From Methanococcoides burtonii DSM 6242 (GTDB lineage: Archaea; Halobacteriota; Methanosarcinia; Methanosarcinales; Methanosarcinaceae), in contig NC_007955.1 of NCBI RefSeq assembly GCF_000013725.1, forward strand, positions 1,023,579 through 1,087,578: 64,000 bases of DNA, written 5' to 3'. Below the pieces are notes generated by a model. That model did no database searches. It was given only the letters and a program-made list of their open reading frames with translations, and was not told where the DNA came from. The translations under genes were made by a program, and so were the position numbers. Below are positions 35,412-44,489 of this stretch, in pieces. Numbering within the stretch: position 1 is the first letter of the stretch; each line of letters opens with the position of its first letter.

Positions 35412-36362
35412 ATGGGATGGATCGATTGGGGGGATTGGAATGGTGATTGGAGTGATGTGCCACAAATATTGGAAACTAGAGAAAATTATATTGGAGAATA
35501 TACTGAAATAATTGCAGCTTTGGTAGTGAAAGTGATTAAGGTAACATGGCTTCCATTTAGTGGTACATGGTTGTATCAATGCAGGCTTAAATCAGTTGGA
35601 AAAGTGAGATTAAACTCTGGATCACCACCTTTCCAGCTTGGTTGGGGATCTTACCGTAGTTTTATTAAACTTGAGAAAGTGGAAAGTGGAGACTCTGCAT
35701 TTAGCTTCACCTACGATACAAGTGTAGAAAATTTAGGTGGTTATCCTCACAGTGGCAATCATGCAAACTATGATACAGTGAACGAGATCATAGCTCTCCT
35801 TACTACAGCGGCCATAAGCCAGATGAGTCAATATGTAAGCTATGGACTAACAGCAGCACAGTTAATAGGCCTTCTCTGTGGAATACCTGATGACACAGAT
35901 AATACTACAGAATATTTAAACGCAGAATATCACTATTCATCAGATGTACCAATTAACGGCGCATGGTCTCCTGAAAGCAGTTGTTGGTATTCTTGGGAAA
36001 TGCGAGCTAAAGGTAATGATGTTGTAAGATTTAAATTAAATTACGAATTCAACAGTATTGAGCTTATGGGTAGTCCTTGGATATATTATGTCGGAAATAA
36101 TAGTACCTGGATTCTTGTAACTCCGCCACCACCTTCTCAAATGTCATCTGCAGAAAAAGAAGCTTATGGATTAATAGAAATTCCTGTTAATAGCATAGAA
36201 AAGCATGCATCTGAATTTAATTTGTCTACTGAAAGAGTTCGGGAACATATGGACTTTGATGAGCCGCTTTATGTAATTGCTAAACCCAATGTGACTGTTG
36301 AAACATCAATATCTAAAAGTGGCAAAAAAATGCTTTCAAACGATGTTGACGTTAAAAAATAA
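35412..36362 (+). CDS. Unrecognised protein, paralogue of the next gene
   Basis: 316 aa, beginning with a Trp/Gly/Asp-rich stretch (GWIDWGDWNGDWSDVP). No signal peptide is seen; there is one mildly hydrophobic segment near residue 130. Shared features with the following gene include a WLY-x-x-R motif (TWLYQCRL versus EWLYHFRI) and a C-terminal block W-x-x-x-x-PP-P-x-x-x-S-x-x-E-x-x-x-Y-G-I/L (TPPPPSQMSSAEKEAYGLIE). A strong ribosome binding site (GGAGGTG) precedes the ATG. Function unknown; only this accessory location and the pairing are clear. Confidence 0.72.
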   Translation: MGWIDWGDWNGDWSDVPQILETRENYIGEYTEIIAALVVKVIKVTWLPFSGTWLYQCRLKSVGKVRLNSGSPPFQLGWGSYRSFIKLEKVESGDSAFSFTYDTSVENLGGYPHSGNHANYDTVNEIIALLTTAAISQMSQYVSYGLTAAQLIGLLCGIPDDTDNTTEYLNAEYHYSSDVPINGAWSPESSCWYSWEMRAKGNDVVRFKLNYEFNSIELMGSPWIYYVGNNSTWILVTPPPPSQMSSAEKEAYGLIEIPVNSIEKHASEFNLSTERVREHMDFDEPLYVIAKPNVTVETSISKSGKKMLSNDVDVKK

Positions 36363-36387
36363 CATTATGTGAAGCATTTTTTAATTA

Positions 36388-37488
36388 ATGCGTGTTAACA
36401 TGAGAATAAAATACATTTTTCTTTTTATCATACTGATAGTTGTACTAGGGATTTATAGTACAGAAACACTTGAAAAAAAGGGACTGCAAGAACAGAAAGC
36501 GATGAAGATAAAAAATTTAGAGGAACTGGAACATATCCAAAATTTACAGTCCAAATCAAACAGGATATTGATGGTGGATCAGGAAGTAAATGAACTTGTG
36601 GCCGGGAAAAGTCATTTCAAACTGATCGAATTAATTCATAATGAAAGCTATGTGGAAACCACCTATGTTGTAAGCAACAATCCTGAAAACACATCCGAAT
36701 CCCTGAGCGATATAATGGCAGAAGGGGATACATATATATTCTGTATCAATATCAGCAACGAATCGGTGACTGTTGTTGGAAATGCTGAAGATGATTATTT
36801 AGGCATAGATTCATGGTCATTGGCAATTAAAGAAGACGTATCGACAGAAAATAGCGATTTTTTCATTAATTCCCTTTTATCGATGAAAAGCTTTGCTGCA
36901 CCGTTTTTATCTGTATCACAGGAATGGCTGTATCACTTCAGAATAGAAGGTGAAGAATCCATAAAATCCAAATCTGGTTTATCTGCAAACAAAAGAGATA
37001 CCTTTAACTATTATTTGGAAATCACAGATTTTCTTAATGATGGTGGATTTCATCTTTCCCACGATCCCAGTACAAATCCATTTTACGTCTCTTCCAATGA
37101 TGTCAATAACAACTTAATTTCTTATGACAGTGAACAAAGAAACGGCGTACAAAGTGCTACAATCATTTGTCCACAAAAAACCAATTTATCTGTAGATTAT
37201 TCATACAAATTGGAACTAAGGGCACAACCAAAACAGACGGTAGTCTTTGATGTAGATTTAGATTTCCAGAAGTGCAATGATATAAAATGCACATCATTAG
37301 CAGCACAGGGCTGGAGGGTAATCTTTTTTTCACCACCGCATCCTGATGAATTATCAGAAGACGAACTGAAAAGTTATGGTATTGAGGACAAATATGGAAG
37401 GAAATACCATACACCTGTTATAACGATAGTTGAAAAGGGGGATTGGCTGGAGAATGTAAGTGGAAATTATAGCGGGAAAGGAAGTTAA
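36388..37488 (+). CDS. Membrane-anchored unrecognised protein, paralogue of the previous gene
   Basis: 366 aa with an N-terminal membrane segment (YIFLFIILIVVLGIYST) after MRVNMRIK, so it is probably anchored with the bulk outside. Its C-terminal half matches the previous protein in order: EWLYHFRI near residue 180, a beta-rich middle, and GWRVIFFSPPHPDELSEDEL near 310 followed by SYGIED. The start could also be the ATG four codons later. The pair looks like a soluble and a membrane-bound version of one fold. No known family is recognised. Confidence 0.72.
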   Translation: MRVNMRIKYIFLFIILIVVLGIYSTETLEKKGLQEQKAMKIKNLEELEHIQNLQSKSNRILMVDQEVNELVAGKSHFKLIELIHNESYVETTYVVSNNPENTSESLSDIMAEGDTYIFCINISNESVTVVGNAEDDYLGIDSWSLAIKEDVSTENSDFFINSLLSMKSFAAPFLSVSQEWLYHFRIEGEESIKSKSGLSANKRDTFNYYLEITDFLNDGGFHLSHDPSTNPFYVSSNDVNNNLISYDSEQRNGVQSATIICPQKTNLSVDYSYKLELRAQPKQTVVFDVDLDFQKCNDIKCTSLAAQGWRVIFFSPPHPDELSEDELKSYGIEDKYGRKYHTPVITIVEKGDWLENVSGNYSGKGS

Positions 37489-37610
37489 TCACTACTTTTT
37501 TGATGAAATATAATAAATATGTTTGATTAGTTGCAGAAGAGGTAATTAAAGCCATTGTTGCAAAAAATGGAAACTAAAACTCTCAAACATAGCAACTAAC
37601 GACCAACAAA

Positions 37611-38288
37611 TCAATCAGTATCCTCGACCTCACCGATCTTGCGTGCAACAACGTATATCTCCTGCTTCTCGGATTCAAGCACGTTCTGAATTTCAAGGCT
37701 AAGCCCTTCCATTATACTAAGCAGAGGTTCCCTCTTAATCCTTTTTGACATCTTTATTACCTGAAGCAACTGCCCATCCAATTTAAGCAATGGGAGCACA
37801 CGCTTAAGGGCTGCTAGTGAATCCTCCGGTTCAAGGGTCATATCACTCAGGATGACATCAACGGGCTCCGGCGCCATGGTCTCGAGAGGGAAGGTAAAAA
37901 CATCACCGAACATGACCGAAACATTACTTCTTTCATGAGCTATCTGACCAAGCTCTTCCCTGAAATCACGGCTGAACTCCAGACCCCTCACATCAGCTGC
38001 GATCTCAGATGCAAATACAATAAAACCGCCTGCACTTGAACCCAGATCAAGAACAGAATCGCCCTCTTTGATAAGACCGGTCTCATCCTGTATTCCTTTT
38101 AACTTGAAATATCCCTTTGGCATATCAAGTCCTTCATCCACCTTGACATCATCATCAATAGAAACATCTTTTGACGGCTTTGTTACAACAGAACCATCAA
38201 TTTTCACATGACCATCAACTATAGCCTTTTTAGAGCGACCACGGGACTTAAAAGAACCCATTTCAACAAGATATGCATCGAGCCTCAT
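37611..38288 (-). CDS. S4-domain RNA 2'-O-methyltransferase (TlyA/FtsJ-like)
   Basis: 225 aa. An N-terminal S4 RNA-binding domain (MRLDAYLVEMGSFKSRGRS; GHVKIDGSVV) is followed by a Rossmann methyltransferase domain with VLDLGSSAGGFIVFASE as SAM site, VILSDMTLEP and the lysine in IKMSKR, matching TlyA/FtsJ-type rRNA methyltransferases. The target RNA is not known. The start at 38288 removes seven residues (MSCLHLF) that are not part of the S4 domain. Confidence 0.87.
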   Translation of the reverse strand: MRLDAYLVEMGSFKSRGRSKKAIVDGHVKIDGSVVTKPSKDVSIDDDVKVDEGLDMPKGYFKLKGIQDETGLIKEGDSVLDLGSSAGGFIVFASEIAADVRGLEFSRDFREELGQIAHERSNVSVMFGDVFTFPLETMAPEPVDVILSDMTLEPEDSLAALKRVLPLLKLDGQLLQVIKMSKRIKREPLLSIMEGLSLEIQNVLESEKQEIYVVARKIGEVEDTD

Positions 38289-38359
38289 AAATAAATGAAG
38301 GCAAGACAACTATAAAAAGGTAACAAAGAAAAAGAGAAAAATAATGAAAAATGAAGGGG

Positions 38360-39442
38360 TTAGTCAAAATTATAAGTGCAGGAAACCCCATCCGTCCTGA
38401 AACACCCATTGCATGACACACACTTCACCCGGTCACTCCCTTCCTTAAGTTTCACGACAAGGTCAGGTTCGGCAATAAATGGTCTGCTTAACGAGATCAT
38501 ATCAGCATATCCCCTTAATATAGACTCCATAACGGCCTTTGTACGAATTCCGCCCACCAGTATGACAGGTATCTTCACCGTATCAAGGATCATTTTGGAA
38601 TAACGCCTGAAATATGCTTCTTTATCTTCAGAGTCAATGCCATTCTGGGACATGACCGGGCCTGCTTCGAATATCCCGCCACTTACCTCGATAGCACATA
38701 TTCCGGCCTTTTCAAGAAGGCTGGCGATCTCCACACATTCGGGAGCATCAAGGCCGATCTTACCTGAGAACACATCAAACCCATCTGTGGCATTCATTTT
38801 CACCATGACAGGGAAGTCCTTTCCGACCTTTTCCTGAATTCTTTTAACTATCTCAGTGACTATCCTTGCCCGATTTTCTACAGAACCACCCCATTTATCG
38901 GTCCTGTGGTTCGTATAAGGAGAGATGAAACTGCTTAACAGGAAACCGTGAGCACAGTGTATCTGAACACCATCGAATCCCGCTTCCTTTGAACGTCTTG
39001 CAGCCTCTGCAAAGTTCTCAATGGTATCAAAGATATCCTCTTCGGTCATTTCCACAGGAACCTTACCGGAAGCTGGGTCTTCGACTGCCGAAGGTGCTAA
39101 AAGAGCAACTCCTTCCTTTACGATGGATTGCCTGCCTCCATGGACGATCTGTAGGAATATCTTGCTATCATACTTGTGTACCCTTGAGACAATTTCCCTA
39201 TAAGGTCCGATGAACCTGTCATCATAGATACCCTGCTGCCTTTCATCGCTTTGTCCTTTGACATCCACGTATGAATAACCCGTAATTATCAAACCGACAT
39301 CTTCCCGGGCAAGGTCTTCATACATGTCACCTATCCCTTTTGTCACAGTCCCATCCAATTCAGCCATTCCCTCATTGGTCGCTGAACGCACGAAACGGTT
39401 CTTTACAGTCAGTCCTGCCATAGTTATAGGTTCAAAAAGCAT
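38360..39442 (-). CDS. NADH:flavin oxidoreductase, old yellow enzyme family
   Basis: 360 aa. An FMN-containing TIM barrel: KNRFVRSATNEGMA near residue 14, QIVHGGRQS near 100, DGVQIHCAHGFLLSSFISP with the active-site His pair near 165, and VILVGGIRT near 290. It ends with a short Cys cluster (CVSCNGCF) that recalls the 4Fe-4S motif of the larger enoate reductases, but the large C-terminal domain of those proteins is missing. The physiological substrate is unknown. It lies between the S4 methyltransferase and ccmC on the same strand. Confidence 0.9.
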   Translation of the reverse strand: MLFEPITMAGLTVKNRFVRSATNEGMAELDGTVTKGIGDMYEDLAREDVGLIITGYSYVDVKGQSDERQQGIYDDRFIGPYREIVSRVHKYDSKIFLQIVHGGRQSIVKEGVALLAPSAVEDPASGKVPVEMTEEDIFDTIENFAEAARRSKEAGFDGVQIHCAHGFLLSSFISPYTNHRTDKWGGSVENRARIVTEIVKRIQEKVGKDFPVMVKMNATDGFDVFSGKIGLDAPECVEIASLLEKAGICAIEVSGGIFEAGPVMSQNGIDSEDKEAYFRRYSKMILDTVKIPVILVGGIRTKAVMESILRGYADMISLSRPFIAEPDLVVKLKEGSDRVKCVSCNGCFRTDGVSCTYNFD

Positions 39443-39497
39443 GTATTCTAATCAGCTACCATTCGTTTATATGTTTTGCTAAATCAGGGTCAGTCGT

Positions 39498-40205
39498 TCA
39501 GTCAAGTGAAGCCCTGATCTCATCAGCCCTTTCTTCCATCTGCTCGTTTCGCATCTTGTACACCACGAGAGTAATGAAAAGAAGGGTAAATGCGATCACG
39601 TTCACTAGTAATGTCAGTTGCAGAGAAGTACCTTCAAGCCCTCCACCGCCTGAACCTGAAGTGTCACCGAACATCAACGGGTGAGCTGAACGCCACAGGC
39701 GTATGGATAAAAAGCTCAACGGAACTGAGATAAAACCTAGTATTCCGAAAACAGAAGCTAAACGTGCACGTTTGTCCACACCATCAACTGCCTGCCGAAG
39801 CACAATATAAGCAACATAGACCAGAAAAAGTGCAAGAGATGTCGTAAGTCTTGGCTCCCATACCCAGTACCATCCCCAGGTAGCCCTGGCCCAGATGGAA
39901 CCGGTTGCCAGAACAAGGAACGCGAAAATGACACCAACCTCAGATGCCGAGCGGGAAAGGATGTCATAACCATACTTACCGGTCCTCAAGAACAGAATGC
40001 TGGAAAAGAATATCACCGTGAAGGCCAGATAGGAAGTTATGGCTATAGGCATGTGGAAATAGAATATCCTAAAGCTCATATCAAGGGTTTCCCCAGAGGC
40101 ACCTTTCATATCAGGAAGGTAGAAAATAATCATGCCAATGGCTAGCAACATGGTCGTTGCGGACAGAACTGGCAGGAACTTATCTCTTAAAAAACTCTCC
40201 GACAT
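39498..40205 (-). CDS. ccmC: Cytochrome c maturation protein CcmC
   Basis: 235 aa with six hydrophobic segments. The haem-handling tryptophan motif is present as WGWYWVWEPRLT near residue 110, with conserved histidines before (YFHMPIA) and after (SAHPLM), as in CcmC. It presents haem on the outer face for attachment to c-type cytochromes, which some Methanosarcinales have. It is the last of ccmA-ccmB-ccmC. CcmE and CcmF are not in the window. Confidence 0.92.
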   Translation of the reverse strand: MSESFLRDKFLPVLSATTMLLAIGMIIFYLPDMKGASGETLDMSFRIFYFHMPIAITSYLAFTVIFFSSILFLRTGKYGYDILSRSASEVGVIFAFLVLATGSIWARATWGWYWVWEPRLTTSLALFLVYVAYIVLRQAVDGVDKRARLASVFGILGFISVPLSFLSIRLWRSAHPLMFGDTSGSGGGGLEGTSLQLTLLVNVIAFTLLFITLVVYKMRNEQMEERADEIRASLD

Positions 40206-40268
40206 TGGAAACCTCGATGATCAACTTAGGAACGATGTAAGTAGTACATCTCCCCCGATATATAAGTT

Positions 40269-40943
40269 TTAATCCTGTATTACATACTCGAACACAAGCT
40301 GTGCCACAAGGAAGAAAACGATGTCATACACAAGCAGAAGCCGTAATTCCTGAGTGATATCCCCGTAAGATGCACCTATGAGAATACTTCCGGTTGCCAT
40401 CACAGCAGGGATAAGGGCAGGAAGCAACAGAGGCAATAACAGCACAGGAAGTAATATTTCCCGAGTCCTTGTGTTCACTGTCAGAGCTGAAAGCAGTGTC
40501 CCTACACAGACAAAACCCACAGTACCAAGGAATATTATGATAGCAAGCCAGAAATATCCTGTTATGCTGTAATTGAACATGATGGCAAACAGAGGGACAG
40601 TTATGATCTCGACCAGTAGCATCAGCAACAGGTTCGCCACCATCTTTCCAGTGTATATGGCACTCCTGCTTATGGGGCATAATTTCAAACCTTCGAGACA
40701 GCCATTTTCCAGTTCTGCCACGAAGGAGCGTGAAAGACCTATGGAACCTGCGAAGATGAAGGCTATCCAGAGTACACCCGGAGCGACCATTGCCACATCC
40801 TGAGAAGAGCCGAGTATCGGAGCAAATGTGATACTGAACACTACTATGACAAGCAATGAGAAAAGAACCATTGAATTGAGCATTTGCTTGGTGCGGAACT
40901 CCTCTTTGAGGTCCTTTGCTGCAATATAAAGAATGCGTATCAT
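40269..40943 (-). CDS. ccmB: Cytochrome c maturation permease CcmB
   Basis: 224 aa, six predicted membrane helices. It is the CcmB-type membrane partner of the CcmA ATPase: KDLKEEFRTKQMLNSM at the N-terminus, SFVAELENGCLEGLKL near residue 70 and the central hydrophobic block ending in RTREILLPVLLLPLLLP. Together CcmAB release the CcmC-bound haem chaperone complex. The gene starts 12 bp after ccmA. Confidence 0.92.
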   Translation of the reverse strand: MIRILYIAAKDLKEEFRTKQMLNSMVLFSLLVIVVFSITFAPILGSSQDVAMVAPGVLWIAFIFAGSIGLSRSFVAELENGCLEGLKLCPISRSAIYTGKMVANLLLMLLVEIITVPLFAIMFNYSITGYFWLAIIIFLGTVGFVCVGTLLSALTVNTRTREILLPVLLLPLLLPALIPAVMATGSILIGASYGDITQELRLLLVYDIVFFLVAQLVFEYVIQD

Positions 40944-40955
40944 GTTGATCCCATG

Positions 40956-41684
40956 TCAAAAAGTATCATAGTCACCCACGTGTGATGAGTATATGTCCCT
41001 CAGTTCTTCCGCAGAGACCACTTGAGACATAAGGCTGTCGAAGACAATACTTCCCTTGTCAAGTATGATAACACGGTCACACATGTGGTACGCTCTGTTG
41101 ATGTCATGGGTTATCATCAGTCTTGTGGTGTCCTTTGGGTCAAGTTCCAGCAACACTTTTTCAAATGTGTGGGCTGCGTGTTGGTCAAGTCCTGTATAAG
41201 GTTCATCCAGAAAAAGAATTGAAGGCTCATGTAAAAGTGCCCTTGCGATGGAAAGTCGCTGCTTCATACCTCTGGAAAATGTGGATACACGATCATCTGC
41301 TCTTTTAACAAGCTCGACCTCTTCCAGTAGTCCATTGATACGAGCTTCAAGATTCTCACTGGCAATACTATACATCTGTCCAAAGAAGTGCAGGTTCTCT
41401 ACTGCGGTCAGGTCGTTGTAGAGGTAGGTTTCATGGGAAATGACACCTATGATACCCCTCAATGAACCCTGGTCGTTTGAAATGTCATTGCCATTGACCA
41501 TTACAGTACCTTCAGAAGGAGAGGATAGAGCTGACATGATCTTTACAAGGGTTGTTTTGCCTGCTCCGTTAGCACCCAGCAAAGCTACGAACTCCCCTTT
41601 CTTTATGTCCAGATCAATGTCTTTTAGTACAGGCATGTTGCCGAACTTCTTTGAGACATTATTTAGAGACAGTATAGTATCCAT
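40956..41684 (-). CDS. ccmA: Cytochrome c maturation ABC ATPase CcmA
   Basis: 242 aa from the ATG at 41684. Walker A LLGANGAGKTTLVK, signature TFSRGMKQRLSIARAL, Walker B PSILFLDEPYTGLD and a switch histidine in MITHDI. It is the first gene of ccmABC. The start is favoured over a longer frame (up to 41756) because a TATA box lies ~25 bp before it and no ribosome binding site is present, which suggests a leaderless transcript. Confidence 0.92.
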   Translation of the reverse strand: MDTILSLNNVSKKFGNMPVLKDIDLDIKKGEFVALLGANGAGKTTLVKIMSALSSPSEGTVMVNGNDISNDQGSLRGIIGVISHETYLYNDLTAVENLHFFGQMYSIASENLEARINGLLEEVELVKRADDRVSTFSRGMKQRLSIARALLHEPSILFLDEPYTGLDQHAAHTFEKVLLELDPKDTTRLMITHDINRAYHMCDRVIILDKGSIVFDSLMSQVVSAEELRDIYSSHVGDYDTF

Positions 41685-41702
41685 CGGAATAAGATTACTT
41701 TC

Positions 41703-41714
41703 TGTATAAATTAA
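41703..41714 (-). promoter_or_regulatory. TATA box of the ccmABC operon
   Basis: The minus strand reads AATTTATACAGA about 22-30 bp before the ccmA ATG, with no ribosome binding site in between; this is the spacing of a leaderless archaeal promoter. The rest of the gap to 42037 (~320 bp) shows no convincing gene, only AT-rich sequence with a further TATA-like TATATATAATG at ~41898 that may serve the plus-strand operon. Confidence 0.55.
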
Positions 41715-42037
41715 CGTTTTGATGAAAACACCTCTTAAGTCGATGGATGACACCATCTATCAAACATATCGAACTGAATAATTCACCAAACGGGTGTAAG
41801 CTTGCTATTATAAACTTTGAATATGAAGTAGCCTACTTTTGGCCCAAGATAAAGAAATCGACACCAATATACATCATAAACAATTACAGTAATATTTTAT
41901 ATATAATGTTGGAAGAGTATATGTTAAGAAATGTTCAAAAAAATCGAATATTATTACCGGCAACTGGCTACATTAGGCTTGATCTTCAAAGATCATATTG
42001 TGCCTGCCTAAAAAATTAGAATCGAGGTGAATAAAGA

Positions 42038-43264
42038 ATGAATCAGCATACAAGACTGACATATTTGCTCTTATTGGTTTTTGTAGTTATCTTAACAGGG
42101 ATCTCTACTGCTGGAGCACAAACTTCTGGTGAGATATGTGTAAATGTAGAGGTACAGGAAATAAGTCCTAGTTCAATAGGTATCGATGAAGAGTTCACCT
42201 TGGGAATTAATATTGAGAGCTGCGGTTCTAAAGCTCCTGAAGACATTACCTTTGAGATAATCAGCATACCTTCGGACATCATAATTACAGAAGATCTTGT
42301 TACCAAAATTCCTAAATTATCTTATAGTACAAGTGAAAGGCATCTGACATATCACATGAGGACAACTACTGATGCCAACCCTGGCCCCCATATCATAAAG
42401 ATGAGATTAACATATCCAAATATAGAATTGGAAACAACAAAATATTATGAAGTTGAGATCAGTATAATAGGCGAAGACGCTGAACCAAGAATATCTTCTG
42501 TCAAAACCAATCCTGAATATATCTATGAGGGAGATACAGTTGACTTAAGATTAGGCATAGAAAACTTTGGGGAAGCAATTGCAAAATCTGTGTCGGTTAG
42601 CTTAGAGCATGAGTTTAAAGGAATTAAGAATTCTACAATTGGAACTATTGGCATGAATGGCACTCAAACTGCATTGTTCAAATTCAAGGCAAACAGGTCA
42701 GGAGAGTTTGAGATACCTGTCATTATAGAGTATGAGGATGATTTTGGCAAGCAAAAGGATGAATATGCCATTACAATAACCGTGCTTGACAAAAAAGGGA
42801 GTTTGAATCTTGCATCTGTAAAGGTCGATCCTGTACTTCCTTACATGGGTGATACTGTAGAATTGACCATGAGGATCGAAAACTCTGGTGAAAGGACAAT
42901 AAATTCAATAAGGGTCTATGTTGACCATCCATTCAAAGGATTAAAAGAATCCTTCATAGGAACTCTTGATCCAAATGAAGACGGACCTGTAGTAATTACT
43001 TTTATAGCTGATCAGGCAGGAGAATATGAGATCCCTGTGACCATAACGTATAGTGATGATTTTGGAGAAGATCAAATTGAAACAAAGATCAATCTTATAG
43101 TCCTGGAAAGTAATAGTGGAGCAGGAACAGCTGCAATTGTTTTGCTTGTCCTCGGAGTTATTGGAGGATTAATTTACAATAATTATAGAACAAAAAAGTC
43201 AAAAGATGAGATAATTAAGCAGTTAATGGAAGGCAGCGGGAACTCTGCTAATAACAAAAAATAA
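42038..43264 (+). CDS. Secreted, membrane-anchored CARDB/COG1361-like protein
   Basis: 408 aa. A signal peptide (LLLLVFVVILTGISTAGA) is followed by three Ig-like beta-sandwich repeats of ~100 residues; the last two share the pattern ISSVKTNPEYIYEGDTVDL / LASVKVDPVLPYMGDTVEL and GEFEIPVIIEYEDDFG / GEYEIPVTITYSDDFG. A C-terminal membrane helix (GTAAIVLLVLGVIGGLIY) and short basic tail anchor it. Such COG1361-type proteins in methanogens often accompany MacB-like ABC transporters, as here, and may act as an external adaptor or substrate receptor. It starts a three-gene operon. Confidence 0.85.
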   Translation: MNQHTRLTYLLLLVFVVILTGISTAGAQTSGEICVNVEVQEISPSSIGIDEEFTLGINIESCGSKAPEDITFEIISIPSDIIITEDLVTKIPKLSYSTSERHLTYHMRTTTDANPGPHIIKMRLTYPNIELETTKYYEVEISIIGEDAEPRISSVKTNPEYIYEGDTVDLRLGIENFGEAIAKSVSVSLEHEFKGIKNSTIGTIGMNGTQTALFKFKANRSGEFEIPVIIEYEDDFGKQKDEYAITITVLDKKGSLNLASVKVDPVLPYMGDTVELTMRIENSGERTINSIRVYVDHPFKGLKESFIGTLDPNEDGPVVITFIADQAGEYEIPVTITYSDDFGEDQIETKINLIVLESNSGAGTAAIVLLVLGVIGGLIYNNYRTKKSKDEIIKQLMEGSGNSANNKK

Positions 43265-43279
43265 TGAGAGGACTCCAAC

Positions 43280-44488
43280 ATGATCAACGATATCAGAGTG
43301 GGAAGCCTCATTGCATACTGCAGTGTAAAAAGAGGGAACAAAAAAACACTGATGTTCATAGTTTTTGTTCTCTCACTCATCTTTATGAACTTAGTGTTCC
43401 TTCCATCGATGCTAGGCGGAATGACAGGTCTGTTTACTGGTATGATGCAAGACTATCCTTACGGAGATATTGTCATTGAACCAACAGGCGACAACAGCTA
43501 CATCAACAACGCTGATAGCGTCTTGCAAAAAGTCAGAGCTGTGGAAGGTGTGAGAGCTGCAACAAAACGATTGGACGCAGGAGCATCTATTGAATATAAA
43601 CAAAAAGTTGTAGGAGTATCAATTACAGGTTTGCTTCCTACAGAAGAGTATGATATTTCACGATACCCCTACATCATTAGCGAAGGAGATTTCCTGGGGG
43701 AGCTTTCCCGGGACGAGATCATCATCGGTGCTATGATCGCAGGTACAGGTTTTGGATCAGAGATATATGATAACCTGGGTGAAGTAAGACCAGGATCACT
43801 TGTTGACGTAACGTACAGCAATGGCGTAAAGAAAACCTATAAGGTCAAAGGCATCATGACAGGTGGACTTGAACTTGTTGATCTTAATGCTTTAGTTCAC
43901 TACAAAGAGATAGAAGATGTATATGGTCTGGAAGGAAGCGAAGCTACCAGTGTAGTTGTAAGGGTTAACAAGCAAGGGACTGAAGAACAGGTTCAGGGTA
44001 AGATCAGAGACGCAGGGGTGAATGAGCAGGTCTTCACATGGTCGGATAAATCAGAGACCCTCATAAAGCAGGCAATGCAAAGCATAGGTGCTATAGATAT
44101 CATGTCAAAGTTCGTGAGTTTGGTCGTAGCTGCAGCATTGATCCTTATAATCATCTATATCAACATACTTAATAGAAAAAAAGAGATCGGTATTTTAAAA
44201 GCAGTGGGAATTACTCCAAGATCAATAGTATTGTCCTATGCATTCCTTAGCACATTCTATGTTTCTTTAGGGATACTCGCAGGATTAGTTTTATACTTTT
44301 CACTTATGCTTTACTTCCAGGCAAATCCAGTAGTATTCTACGAAACCATGAAAATAAGCCCCCTGATCGATCCTATGTTGCTTATTCAAAGCATAGTAAC
44401 CATGCTTACACTATCAGTGATAGCCGGGACACTTCCTGCCTGGAGTGTATCAAAAGAGAGCATACTCAAAGCCATATGGGGAAGATGA
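43280..44488 (+). CDS. MacB/FtsX-type ABC transporter permease
   Basis: 402 aa. A membrane helix near the N-terminus (LMFIVFVLSLIFMNLVFLPS), a ~220-residue extracellular MacB-like domain and three C-terminal helices, the last segment carrying the FtsX motif NRKKEIGILKAVGITPRSI. MacB/LolC-type permeases do mechanical work on external substrates such as lipoproteins or peptides. Encoded between the CARDB-like protein and the ATPase, 15 bp and 1 bp away. Confidence 0.9.
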   Translation: MINDIRVGSLIAYCSVKRGNKKTLMFIVFVLSLIFMNLVFLPSMLGGMTGLFTGMMQDYPYGDIVIEPTGDNSYINNADSVLQKVRAVEGVRAATKRLDAGASIEYKQKVVGVSITGLLPTEEYDISRYPYIISEGDFLGELSRDEIIIGAMIAGTGFGSEIYDNLGEVRPGSLVDVTYSNGVKKTYKVKGIMTGGLELVDLNALVHYKEIEDVYGLEGSEATSVVVRVNKQGTEEQVQGKIRDAGVNEQVFTWSDKSETLIKQAMQSIGAIDIMSKFVSLVVAAALILIIIYINILNRKKEIGILKAVGITPRSIVLSYAFLSTFYVSLGILAGLVLYFSLMLYFQANPVVFYETMKISPLIDPMLLIQSIVTMLTLSVIAGTLPAWSVSKESILKAIWGR

Positions 44489-44489
44489 T

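Noticed and set aside
42043-42306. Minus-strand frames inside long genes (e.g. inside ppdK, thermosome, hppA)
   Set aside because: They are the opposite strand of strongly conserved genes, have no ribosome binding sites and no recognisable domains, so they are shadows.
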